Source of the DNA: Populus alba
Taxonomy: Eukaryota > Streptophyta > Magnoliopsida > Malpighiales > Salicaceae
Direction of reading: 5' to 3'
Assembly: GCF_005239225.2 (NCBI RefSeq)
Contig: NC_133302.1
Span: 248,001-312,000, forward strand
DNA length: 64,000 nucleotides
Shown here: in pieces, positions 1 to 10,249 of the stretch
Position numbering within the stretch: position 1 is the stretch's first letter
Layout of the letters: each line of letters opens with the position of its first letter
Notes under the pieces: generated by a model
Databases searched by the model: none
Seen by the model: the letters and a program-made list of their open reading frames with translations, nothing else
What the model was told of the DNA's origin: nothing
Translations under genes and position numbers: made by a program

Positions 1-111
1 CAATTACTAGGTGGCGACTCCAACGAACCAAATTCAAACAAACAACAACAACGAGACTTAAATCGTCAGCCCGATGCCGCGCGCCGAATGAGATATTTTT
101 GGGGTGCGACA
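1..111 (+). repeat. 3' tail of the 5' LTR of element A
   Basis: It aligns by eye with the last ~105 bases of the LTRs ending at 5387, 24371 and 45999, including the block AATTACTAGGTGGCGACTCC and the terminal GGTGCGACA. The PBS expected next is absent: at 112 the sequence jumps into the 3' interior, so the deletion boundary is at 111/112, with the dinucleotide CA shared by both partners. Confidence 0.85.
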
Positions 112-1683
112 TTATGCATGCTGATAAAATAAATGCTAAGAAAATAAACAACTTTTCTTGATAAAGCCTCAGCATCTTGTTTTTGAAATTCATAAAAATG
201 TCACCTCATCACAGACCATCAAATGATATACCCAATATCAAGGATTCAAATTGATACAAAGAACCATGGAAAAAGCCATTTTAATCCTACAACGGGTCGA
301 TTTCTGTTTTCAAAATACAAGACAATCAAAGGACTGTGTATTTCGAATAACGTGTGTTGGGTCTTTGATCAAAAAACTTGATTTTCAAAAGATTTCCAAA
401 AAAGGACATCTCTGATTTCATTTCAACAAACTAGACTTTGAATAGACATGATCTTTGAAATATGAGAGTTGATTCCAGAACAAGGAAGATTATCAAACAC
501 AGAAGAACATTGATTGAGTATGCAAAATCGTTGATAGAAATGACATTGAAGTCCTCGACACTCCTTGAAAAGTTGAGCAGCTGGGGGCAATACAGTGGAC
601 CTTAAGAAGGAAAACAAACAGTATCCAGATCAACTGGGGGCAAAGAAAGAATCACATGATGAGTCATCAAAGTCCATCAAAGTCATTCCTGGCATTCACA
701 AAAGCCATTTGGTTGTAAACAGAAGAATGAGCATGTTCAGATCAACTAGGGGCAATGTTGTTCAAAGACAATCCATGATTTAGTGAACTTCAGCAACAAT
801 TGATGAGCAACACTGCACTTGAAGGATATTTTCATATCTTCATCTTGGGTAACCCTCTGAAACATGGCTATGACTCCTGACAGATGTTATCGGGTGAGTG
901 CATTTGAATGAACATCGAACATATGCACACCACCAAGACTGACTGTGGAACAATGCTGCACTTGAAGGACAATCTCATATTGTCATCCTTTGAAACATGG
1001 TTATCGACAGACATTACCACGCAACTGCATTGAATGAATGTCAGAAAGGCACCCACCCCGAAGACTGACTGTGTGGGACAATTTGTTTTAAGCCAGATGA
1101 GCACTTCACCGCATGAGTATGGGTGATAGAAGTAGCATCATTGATGAGGCCGAGGCATTTCTTTTCACAATCTGATTAGAAGAGTTGAAAGGAGTCCATG
1201 AGAAGAGCACTGAGCATACAACCATGAGCCTTTGTACTGCAAGCTATGAGATGCATGATTGGATGACTGAATGAGTTCCAAGAAGGCTGATGATAACATG
1301 TACTTGAAGAGTACTGTTTCAAATAGAGGCAAGTTCATGACTGATTAACAATTTTGATGGGTATTGGCATGATGCACACAATCAATCAGAGGATAATTCT
1401 CAGAAGAAGCCAGGAGAAAAATCCTTCATGATGAAATCAAGCAGTACCACACTTGGGGGCAGGGTCAAGCTTGATGAACGATGCAAGCAGTAATTGTCGA
1501 AGACAGCCCGGGTTGGGCACTTACATTTACAGTTGAGTGGATGGCTTGCACATGAATGAGCCAATGCATCGAAAGAGCAAGGAAAGCTTTGGAATGAAAA
1601 CAAAGGCACCCTATGACGATGGAGCATCAAAGAGGGGGGACCTATATTTCAAATCAGGTAAGGATGTATGCATATCATCTAAC

Positions 1684-1718
<35 letters not shown>

Positions 1719-2058
1719 CACATATTTTTGAATTGTTACAGGAAAATCCTTAAGGAGGTCCAGCAAGATGGTGGAAAAAGAAAGAAGCATGGTGGTGATG
1801 ATAATAAAGAATCGGTTTTGATCATGGAATAAAAGGACGATGGGATGAACCCTACCATTAGGAAAATCCCAAAGAAATGAAAAGATCAACCTTGCAATCG
1901 GGAAGCCTCGAGTTTTCAACCCTTGCAGTCAGGAAACACCGAGTTTTCAAATCCTATGATCGGGACTTATCAGGAAGCACCAAGTTTTCCAGCCCTTCTT
2001 CTGTCATCCCCTCAGGACTTCGCCAGGTAAGTCCTATTTTTCACACTTGTCATATCAC
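112..2058 (+). other. Non-coding 3' interior of element A
   Basis: No plausible protein is seen. The stretch 112-1450 is homologous to 28476-29706 in element C: same order of phrases, such as the TCACCTCATCACA segment and repeated CTGGGGGCAA motifs near 581, 637 and 1453. A run of about 29 A lies at 1686-1714. This is the untranslated region between pol and the PPT of Ogre-like elements, retained while the coding region was lost. Confidence 0.65.
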
Positions 2059-2460
2059 ATTTTTTCCATCTGGGTAGGTCGCCCATCATAATAAGACCGT
2101 TCATCATATTTTTTCCATCCGGGTAGGTCACCCATGACAATGAGACCGCAGTTTTCCACATTTTTTCCATCTGGGTAGGTCACCCATTACAATGAGACCG
2201 CATTTCATATTCTTTCTATTTGGGTAGGTCGCCCATCACAACGAGACCACTTCATCATATTTTTTCCATCTGGGTAGGTCACCCATTACAATGAGACCAC
2301 ACTTCATATTTTTTCCATTTTTTTGGGTAGGTCGCCCATTACAATGAGACCACACTTCACATTCTTTCTATCTGGGTAGGTCACCCATTACAATGAGACC
2401 ACACTTCATATTTTTTTCCACGTGGGTAGGTCACCCATTACAATGAGACCGCACTTCACA
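2059..2460 (+). repeat. Tandem array 1, ~50-bp unit, 8 copies
   Basis: The phrase GGGTAGGTC starts at 2072, 2121, 2173, 2222, 2272, 2325, 2373 and 2423, a period of 48-53 bp. Each unit reads roughly TTTTTCCATCTGGGTAGGTC then RCCCAT, an ACAATGAGACC block and a T-rich spacer. Each can fold GGGT-AGGTC-ACCC (or GCCC). Confidence 0.9.
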
Positions 2461-2464
2461 GCAT

Positions 2465-2735
2465 TTTTCTAGGGTTCGTCACCCGTACAATGAGACCAGC
2501 ATTTTTCCAGGGTTAGTCACCTGTACAATGAGACCAGCATTTTTATAGGGTTCGTCACCCGTACAATGAGACCAACATTTTTCTAGGGTTCGTCACCCGT
2601 ACAATGAGACCAGCACAGCACTAGGGTTCGTCACCCGTACAATGAGACCAGCAGCACTAGGGTTCGTCACCCGTACAATGAGACCAGCTTTTTTCTAGGG
2701 TTAGTCACCCGTACAATGAGACCATTTTTTACACA
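2465..2735 (+). repeat. Tandem array 2, ~37-bp unit, 7 copies
   Basis: GGGTTCGTC or GGGTTAGTC starts at 2473, 2510, 2548, 2586, 2624, 2660 and 2698 (period 36-38 bp). The unit shares the core GTCACCCRTACAATGAGACC with array 1 but has a shorter spacer, so it probably derives from the same ancestor and was re-amplified. Confidence 0.9.
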
Positions 2736-2744
2736 TTCTTTTGT

Positions 2745-2987
2745 TTTGGTTAAATGAGGTCGCCAGATGGGATCTCATGTAGCTTTGGTTAAAGGGAATC
2801 GCCAGATGGGATTTCAGGTTAACCGAGTTACACAGTTTAGTTCCAGCAGAATGAGGTCGCCAGATGGGATCTCATGTAGCTTTGGTTAAAGGGAATCGCC
2901 AGATGGGATTTCAGGTTAACCGAGTTACGCAATATTTTCGTTCCAGTTGAATGAGGTCGCCAGATGGGATCTCAGGTAAACCCAATG
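2745..2987 (+). repeat. Tandem array 3, ~97-101-bp unit
   Basis: The phrase ATGAGGTCGCCAGATGGGAT starts near 2754, 2850 and 2951. Within each full unit the related half AGGGAATCGCCAGATGGGAT follows, so the unit is itself an ancient dimer of a GTCGCC-containing module. Confidence 0.85.
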
Positions 2988-3180
2988 TGTGGGCAGGTCG
3001 CCCGTGAAAATAGACTATTGGGAGAGTGTGGGTCGGTCGCCCGTGAAAATAGACTAGGGTGAGTATGTGTGGGTCGGTCGCCCGTGAAAATAGACTAGGG
3101 TGAGTATGTGTGGGCAGGTCGCCCGTGAAAATAAATCAGTGTGAGTGTGTGGGCAGGTCGCCCAAGATAATGAAATCATT
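2985..3180 (+). repeat. Tandem array 4, ~40-bp unit, 5 copies
   Basis: GGGCAGGTCGCCC or GGGTCGGTCGCCC starts at 2991, 3029, 3071, 3112 and 3151, followed by a GTGAAAATAGAC-type block. The unit repeats the GGTCGCC core of arrays 1-3 with stem GGGC/GCCC in place of GGGT/ACCC. Confidence 0.9.
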
Positions 3181-3247
3181 TTCCTTTTGTTTTCTTTACA
3201 AAGCTTACTATGCAAAATTTTGAGGATTTTCGCTTCGTAAGCATTGT

Positions 3248-3261
3248 AAAGAGGGGGCATC
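3248..3261 (+). other. Polypurine tract of element A
   Basis: AAAGAGGGGGCATC directly precedes the TGTTG start of the 3' LTR. A purine tract at this place primes plus-strand DNA synthesis in LTR retroelements. The same motif (reverse complement of GTTGCCCCCTCTTT) borders the LTR of the diverged element at 49935. Confidence 0.8.
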
Positions 3262-3593
3262 TGTTGTTACCCAATTTTTTACCCATGTTTTTTATATATT
3301 TTCAAAAAATCAAAAATGGAGAAAAACAAAGAAAATCCAAAAAAATATGTTTTTTTAATATATTTTCGTCATTTTAGCATTTTCAACGTCGTCTAAAAAG
3401 AATTTAATTTTTCAAAAGATTTTCAAACGCGTTCGACTTTTTACGCGTCGTTTTTAAAATCATTGATTTTCCTCATTGAGTCGACGTTGATATTGCTCGT
3501 TTTTTAAAAAATAAAAAAAAACAAGAAAAAATCAAATTTTACAAAAAAAGAAAGTTAAGGGACCAATTTTGAAAACTTGGCAATATTTTTTGC

Positions 3594-3602
3594 CTATAAA
3601 TA
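3594..3602 (+). promoter_or_regulatory. LTR TATA box
   Basis: CTATAAATA followed by CTGGT. The same 9-mer occurs at the same relative place in the other three LTRs of the family (22890-22898, 44317-44325, and reversed at 11913-11921), which supports it as the LTR core promoter. Confidence 0.65.
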
Positions 3603-4852
3603 CTGGTTTCCAACACTTACAAAGGAGGGGGGGTTCATTTTTTGCAAGGGGGTTAATTTTGGAAACATCAAAAAAATACAAAAAACCTAAACCTAATCTT
3701 TTTTTGAAGGGCAGCCGCCCCCCCCCTGGTTTTAATTTTTCCCAGCCGCCGGCCACAAACCAAAGCCAAACAGCCACTTCTCCTCAGCCGGCCCCAAGCC
3801 ACAAAGAAACCATTTTCCCCTCACAAATCAGCCCCCACCGAACCAGAGAAAACCAGAGAAACCGTCCCTAACCAGAGCTTCCTCTCCATTTTCCCTGCAG
3901 AAGGAGAGAAAACCACCGGACACAAGCCCCCACCCTTGACATTTTTTTCTCCCTCAACCGGCTGTTACCCCCTTCAGCCGGACCCTCTCACTTTCGGCCA
4001 AAGGGCCGCCGCCCCCTGCAGCTGAGGTATATTTTTTGTCTTCCCGGTTGTTCCCCCCTCTCCGCTGTCATCTTCCAGCACCGGCGTCCTCCTCCCTCAA
4101 CAGCCAACGGAGAACCAACCTCAGCCACACACCGGACCGAAGCAAGAGTCTTCCTCCTTCGGTCTCCATCTTTCCCGACCTCTCACAGCCTATCCAGCAG
4201 CGGCCACAGACCACCATCAGCCAGACGGGCTTCCACCCTCCTCTCTCAGCCGACTCATCGGAGAACCCAGCGCCCACCGGACAAGCAGCGGCAGCAAGGC
4301 CAGCCACCGCTGTTCCTTTCCCAAGCAGTGTCGCTCCCCCTTTGCAACCGCCGGATCCACCACCAGAAATAGAGGAGAAGAAGACACCCACAACCGCCGG
4401 CCATCTGAACAGAAGAAGAGGAAACAGAAACAATCTGCAGAGAGGGGCAGATTGAAGACGGCGGAGAAAGAAAGAACAAATAAAAACAGATCTGAAAAAA
4501 ACTAAGAAAAAGTTAAAATCGACTGCTGTGTTTGTTCTTTTTTTTTGTTCTGCAGGTCACCGCCGGCGTTTGGAGGCTGAGAAGAAGCCGATCCAGCCCC
4601 TGTAGCTGTTTTTTTTTTCGGCGGCGAGTGAACCCACGCGCCACCAGTGGCGGTGGCGCGTGGGAGGACGCGCCGCCAGTGTTCCCGAGCCCAGGAAATC
4701 TGCTGAACACTGTTCCGCAACTCCAGAAATCCGTTTGCCACTGTTCTGAATAGTTTTGGATTATTTTGTAATTTTCAGATTGTTTAATGTAATATTTGTG
4801 TAATTTTTAGTTTTTTTTAGTTTGTACTTTATGTAAATGTGGATGGAAATAA

Positions 4853-4882
4853 AAGAAAAGAAAAGAAAAGAAAAAGAGAAAG
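4853..4882 (+). repeat. (AAAAG)n microsatellite in LTR
   Basis: A run of AAAAG units. A matching run sits in each sister LTR (about 23848, 45484, and reversed near 10680), so it predates the insertions. Confidence 0.8.
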
Positions 4883-5387
4883 TGATAATAAAAACAAAAA
4901 AAAAAAAAGAAATGTTTGTGTGTGCTTGTATGTTTGTTTTTTATTTATTTATGTTATTGAATTAAAAATTAAAAAAGGATAAAAAGAATTATTTGTTAAT
5001 TTAAATATGGTTAAATATCTCAAGGACAAATAAAATCAAGTTGTATTTTCCATGAAAATATGAGGACAAGTTTCTACATATATTCGGGGATTTAATAACT
5101 GATTTATTCAAGCCTAAGAATTTAATTAATATTTTAAATTTTCAAATCACATCAGAACACGAAGCAGCTTACCTCAGGTAGGGTGTGTTAGGGGTGCTGA
5201 TACCTTCCCTAACCACAACCAGTCCCTTACCCGCGATCTCTGACAAGACCAGTACATCCGGTTTCCTAGTAGCCCTCAATGAATTACTAGGTGGCGACTC
5301 CCTCGAACGAATTCAAAGCAAACGCAACAAACGATGAAAAATCGCCAGCCGATTGCCGCGCGCTGATTATTTTTTTGGGGTGCGACA

Positions 5388-6643
5388 TTCATGATCGATT
5401 TTCTCAAAGCAATGCACCCCGTATGTTTGAAATTCAGCGAGATATCGCTTGTTTTAGGTAGGAACAACTCTCTGTTTCAGTCTATTGCACAAAATTGAAG
5501 GGACTGTGGCATGAACTAGCTTCCTACAATGATTCACTACATGGGGCGCAACAAGATCAACATAGATTAATGCAATTTCTGATGGGGTTGAATGAATCTT
5601 ACAGTGCTGTTTGTGGACAAGTTCTCTTGATGAATTCCCTTCCTTTGGTTCAACAAGCTTATTCCTTTGTCTCTCAAGAAGAAAAGCAACGTCTTCTAAG
5701 TTCAACACACACCATCAATGATTCAGTTAACAGTGCAACTATGGCGGTTCAAAGCAACAATAGTAAGTTCAATGACAAAGATGAGCGTTCTTACCATTCT
5801 TTTAGATCACAAGACAGATTGACAGATAATTTCAATGGAGGACGCAGATTTGAACAAGACAGAGACAATTTCAGTGGAGGACGTAGATTTGAACAGGACA
5901 GACGCCAGTTTGGACCTAGAAGAGGACGACCTCATTGTTCCCATTGTGGAGAACCGGGACATTGGGTCCAAACCTGTTATAAGCTCCATGGGTATCTAGC
6001 AAGGCACCCTAAGGCAAAACACAATTTAGCCAGACGCTTTAACAACAACAACAAATCTGCAGCAAACCATGTGTCAAAGAGTTTTGCTAAAGAAAACGAC
6101 AAGTCAGTTGTTGGAATTTCAGAGACCCAATTGAAGCAGCTCTTATCTCTTCTTAATGAAAAAGGTGCCGAATTTAGTTCTCAAGCACATGCTGTAACCA
6201 AACCAGGTTTGCCTAAAATTGCTTCCCGTAGTTGGATTATTGATAGTGGGGCAACATATCATATTTCTTCATCATCTCAATCATTTTTTCAACAAGATAA
6301 AAATTGCTCACCGCCTCCTATGTTGCTGCCTAACGGTGAAACAACTAATATTGTTACAAAGGGATCATTGCCTTTGAATTCCACTTATTATTTCCATGAC
6401 GTGGTTGTGTGTACCCCACATTCAAAGTTGACTTGATGTCAGTCAGTCGTTTGACAAGAGGTTTGAATTGTTCGGTAACCTTTTTTTTTTCCTTATTGGT
6501 GTATTTTGCATGATCTGACTACGAGGAAGATGATTGGTTTGGGGTAAACAACGTGACGGACTATACTACTTGGTGGCAATAGCGATGAAGAAATCTATGG
6601 TACAACCTACCCCGCCATTACATTGACCAGCTTGCAACCTTAC
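5388..6643 (+). pseudogene. copia gag and protease start (broken)
   Basis: The frame runs IHDRFSQSNAPRMFEIQ... from the border, meets a TAG near 5459, then is open over 5495-6436. Gag residues such as LKGLWHELASYND and QFLMGLNESY are typical of copia gag. One CCHC zinc knuckle is visible (C-x2-C-x4-H-x4-C, CSHCGEPGHWVQTC), preceded by a near-duplicate 15-residue arginine-rich repeat (GGRRFEQDR). The protease active site appears as WIIDSGATYHIS. After 6436 a frame change leads into VSRLTRGLNCSVTF and further stops. The gene is cut at 6643 by a solo LTR. Confidence 0.85.
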
Positions 6644-7859
6644 TGTAAACCCTCGATTATAATTTTTTGGGTATTTAAAAGATGAGAAATTTAACCAATA
6701 GTAAAATGGGTTAAATTAAATTAAAGAAACCTAAATTAAGATAAAAAATAGTGAAATTAATGAAATGAAAAGTGAATATAGTACTAAATCATTGAAAAGG
6801 AAAATATTTGCGAGGACAAAATGAATACGTAAGATCAAGAGATGTCAATATTCAAATAATAGAAGGCTGGGAGTTTTATGTATAATGATAAAAAGGGGTG
6901 GGGATAAATGTGCAATTAACAAGATGTTAGAACTATAAATATCATTCTATTTTCTCTATTGGAGGGACTGGCAAGAGTAAGAGAGAGTTTAGAGAGAGGC
7001 TGGAGAGAAGATTATATTGATGGCAAATCAACCAACATCTATAACTCCACCTTTCACCGTTGGATCAACATGATATTCCTGAACAGTGGAGATCTGAAAC
7101 AAACATTTGTATAGAAGTTGTGTATCTCGCATAGTAGGTCTGCAAGTTTGAGGTCAGTTCAGTTAAAACCTATATTTCTGGAAATTTTCCACCATTAGAT
7201 GAAGTTAATATTTGGATATGTTATACTCATAATAATGCTTTATAAACTTGACAGTATGGATTGTTTTCAAATATTATTCATCTTGTTATTTATGGTTGAT
7301 TGAAACTATTGTCAAGGATTGTGTTTAGAAGAATATTGTTTAGAAAGTTTGTAAATCGATAAGAATGTTTTATTTTTGACATTAAGAGGGAAGATTGAAA
7401 TAAATAAGAAAAATTGGCTCTTATAAAGATATTTTTTGACACTCTTAAACGATATGTAATATGGTTAGGGGTTGAGATAAAAGAGAAAAGTTAAATTGTG
7501 GATGTTGTGTGTAAATGGAAAGGTTAATGAATCTGAACAGATTTATCTCCTAACTTTTAGAGAGAATCCGAGTAGGAGCATGAGAGAATTAGGATCAAGT
7601 TTCTTTATATCTAACTAAGAAAATTGGTCTTCCTCAATATGGAGCTATAGAACCCCAGCTATGGGTCATCAACCGAGATTGATTCTTGACAGACCCTATA
7701 GGGTAGTGTTTGTTGATGAGCAATTTTGATTATCTCAAAGGCAGAACTGGGTTCTCCTTCCTTTAGAGAACTTGTAGCCTCATGTATTAGCTTTCTAACG
7801 AGACTAATCTTGCTTGAAACATAGTTCTATAACTCTAGATATAGTTAAAAATATGATGA

Positions 7860-8180
7860 GTGTTCAGACAGTAACAATTCAAATGTCTAGACAGTAAGAG
7901 TTTAAAGTTAGACAGTAACGGTTCAAATATCTAGACATTAACAGTTCAAAGTTAGACAGTAATAGTTCAAATGTCTAGACAGTGACGGTTCAAAGTCAGA
8001 CAGTAACAGTTGAAAGTCATAGAGTAACGGTTTAAAGTGAGACAATAATGGTTGAAAGTCAGATAGTAACAGTTCAAAGTCAGACAGTAACGGTTGGAAG
8101 TTAGATAGTAACAGTTTAAAGTCAGACAGTAATGGTTGAAAGTCAAACAGTAACGGTTCAAAGTTAGACAGTAACAATAG
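7860..8180 (+). repeat. Tandem array of ~20-bp units with TAACGG/TAACAG cores
   Basis: Units of the type GTCAGACAGTAACGGTTCAA repeat about 16 times with alternating small variants (ATGTCTAGACAG, AAAGTTAGACAG). The core YAACGG or YAACAG resembles plant MYB-binding cores; function is not shown. Confidence 0.85.
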
Positions 8181-8699
8181 ACTTTCACGTGAATATTATA
8201 TAAAAGAATTGAGTCATACGAACACTTGCACATTGAGATACTAACTCTGAAAATATACATGATATATGTATGTATGTTATTATGAGGAAATGAACATGCA
8301 TAGAAAGTAACATATGAGTAGTGGATGAATATGGATTCTTTATAATATTGGCTTGAAGGAATGATAACTATGGTTGGATAAAGGATGACAACATTAATGG
8401 GTGTAATAAGAAAAATGTAAGATATAAAGAAAGAAATGATTGAAATAAAGATTTATTAGCTATTGATATGATTATTATAAAACATATCCTTGAATGAGGA
8501 AAATTTATGAGATGAGTCTGTGACTGCAGGAGGGACCGCCAGTGTAGTGCAACAACAACAACAGGGGAGCACGAGTAGAGCTTCTACTATAGGTAGGTGA
8601 CTTTCACCTTCCTTTTAAATAATGTTGAATAATGAAAATACTTTATCATGAATGTTACTGTATTGTGTTAATTTAGATATCAGATTGCCAAATGCTTAA

Positions 8700-9310
8700 A
8701 TGTTGACAAATAGTTGATTAACTTCGACTAATGACATTTAAAGAGATGACCTTGAACAATGAAATACCTTATCATTGTCGTATTGTGTTAATTTAGATAT
8801 CAGATTGCCAAATGCTTAAATGTTGAAAAATGATTGATTAGCTTCGGCTAATGGCATCTAAAGGGATGACCGGGACAAACAAATGATTAGCTTTGGTTAA
8901 TGGCATCCGAAGGGATGACCGGGACAAACGATTGATTAGCTTCGATTAATAGCATTCAAATGGATGACCGAAATAAATGAATGATTAGCTTTGGCTAATG
9001 GCATTCGAAGGGATGACCGGGACAAATGGTTTGATTAGTTTTTGGCTAATGGCATCCGAAGGGATGACCGGGACAAACAAATGATTAGCTTCGACTAATG
9101 GCATCCTAGAGGATGACCGGGACAAACGATTGATTAACGGGCTAATAGCATCCGAATGGATGACCGAAATAAATGAATGATTAGCTTCAGCTAATGGCAT
9201 CAAAAGGGATGACCGGGACAAGCGGTTGATTAGTTTTGGCTAATGGCATCCGAAGGGATGACTGAGACAAAAAGTTGATTAGTTTTGATTGATGGCATTC
9301 GAAGGGGATG
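8700..9310 (+). repeat. Hairpin tandem array, ~50-bp unit
   Basis: About 10 units carry ATTAGC - TTCG - GCTAAT (for example near 8838) followed by GGCATCC and GATGACCGGGACAAA-type spacers. The stem ATTAGC/GCTAAT is kept with wobble or loop variants (TTTG, TTCA, TTCG). At its left end a larger ~115-bp unit (TAGATATCAGATTGCC...) is also duplicated (8677 and 8790). Confidence 0.85.
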
Positions 9311-9982
9311 GCTGGGGGTGAGTGAACAGTTAACCATGACAAATGATGTCTTAAAAGAATGGCTAGATTTAAGATTATGGTTGATTGTAAGAATTGGTGC
9401 ATATATATGTACTGCAAGTTGTGTATACCAAGAACATGAAGAACTACAAATGACACGCTTCAAACATGATAATGTTAATGCTTTCGTTAAACTGCCAGAC
9501 CATTTTCTTATTGTTATTATTATTATTATTATTAAGTAATTGCATTTCTTGTAAATGTTTTGTACTGCAGTAGGGACATCATACCAACAAGGTGCCTAGG
9601 AAACCGATACACGAAACCTACTTTTGCAAATAATCATGTTAGTTGCATTCTAAATCATGATGTCTTTTATATGAATCAATGTACTGAATGTATAACTATT
9701 ATTAGATCATTTTAGATTAAATTCGTGATGACTATTGTAGGATAGAATCACAACCTCATGACTATGCATGTATATTTTAAAAATGCGAACTTCTAATCAT
9801 GCAAACATAATATTATGAGTTTATGTAAGATTCACTTTTAAATGAAATGTTGATTGTACTTGATGTATGGATTATATATTCATGATGTGAAGGAACATGT
9901 TCGCCGATTACCGACACAATGTGTGTCAAGTACAAAAAAAAAATTATTGTTGTTTTTGGGCTTGAAAAGCCGGGTTGTTACA

Positions 9983-10249
9983 CTCACCATCTCATTAACC
10001 GATCTTTGGCATAAATGCTTAGGCCATATCTCACCTCATCGTTTGAGTTTCATTGCCCAGCAATTTTTAAATTTTTATGTTCAATCCAGTCATGTTTGTC
10101 CTATATGTCCTTTGGCTAAGCAAAGTCGCTTGCCTTTCAGTTCTAGTGTCATTTCCTCTACAAAACCTTTTGAAATAATTCATTGTGACATTTGGGGACA
10201 CCTTTCTATTTCTGGTGCTCATTATTTTCTTATTATCATTGATGATTAC
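9983..10249 (+). pseudogene. copia pre-integrase and integrase N-part (fragment)
   Basis: The frame reads DLWHKCLGHISPHRLSF..., then CPICPLAKQSRLPF, the HHCC zinc-binding pre-integrase domain, followed by FEIIHCDIWG with the first catalytic Asp of the integrase core and ...FLIIIDDYCR. It is cut by the LTR at 10250 and resumes at 12251. Confidence 0.85.

Larger units (their letters stand above)
1..5387 (+). mobile_element. Ogre/Tat-like Ty3 LTR element A, internally deleted
   Basis: Seen: the last 111 bases of a 5' LTR (ending GGGGTGCGACA at 111), an interior without long coding frames, a polypurine tract just before 3262, and a full 3' LTR at 3262-5387. The LTR termini are TGTTG...CGACA. The interior starting at 112 (TTATGCATG...) matches element C only from about 28476, roughly 4.1 kb past C's 5' LTR, so A lacks PBS, gag and pol. 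It is therefore non-autonomous. Placement in the Ogre/Tat branch rests on the tRNA-Arg-type PBS of sister copy C and on the tandem arrays in the 3' region. The target duplication cannot be tested because the 5' end lies outside the window; the 3' flank is copia gag. Confidence 0.8.
3262..5387 (+). repeat. 3' LTR of element A (2126 bp)
   Basis: It begins TGTTGTTACCCAATTTTTTACCC and ends GGGGTGCGACA. Same family as the LTRs at 10250-12250 (reverse), 22553-24371 and 43980-45999: AT-rich U3, TATA box about 330 bp in, a C-rich section near 3700-4450, a GC-rich inverted-repeat section near 4615-4680, an AAAAG-rich stretch, then a strongly conserved U5 block (5165-5300). Open frames inside the C/G-rich part are not conserved between copies and are not taken as genes. 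Confidence 0.88.
6644..9982 (+). mobile_element. Chromovirus-like (Tekay/Del type) solo LTR, 3339 bp
   Basis: The insert starts TGTAAACCCTCGATT and ends GGGTTGTTACA, and interrupts a copia reading frame. Flanks are CTTAC (6639-6643) and CTCAC (9983-9987), a 5-bp duplication with one change. TGTAA...TTACA ends and length above 3 kb fit LTRs of Tekay/Del chromoviruses from general knowledge. There is no internal LTR copy, PBS or coding region, so it is read as a solo LTR. It contains two tandem arrays (7860-8180, 8700-9310). A related LTR remnant ends at 43650. Confidence 0.65.

Noticed and set aside
2059..3180. CRISPR-like array
   Set aside because: Whole units repeat without unique spacers, and the context is a plant retroelement.
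4036..4455. Proline/serine-rich open frames in C/G-rich LTR parts (also 11156-11636, 44360-45351)
   Set aside because: These positions are inside LTRs, frames are not conserved between sister LTRs, and the composition alone explains the lack of stops.
6644..9982. DNA transposon in the copia pol
   Set aside because: TG...CA ends, 5-bp duplication and similarity to another TTACA-ending LTR fit a solo LTR; no terminal inverted repeat beyond five bases.
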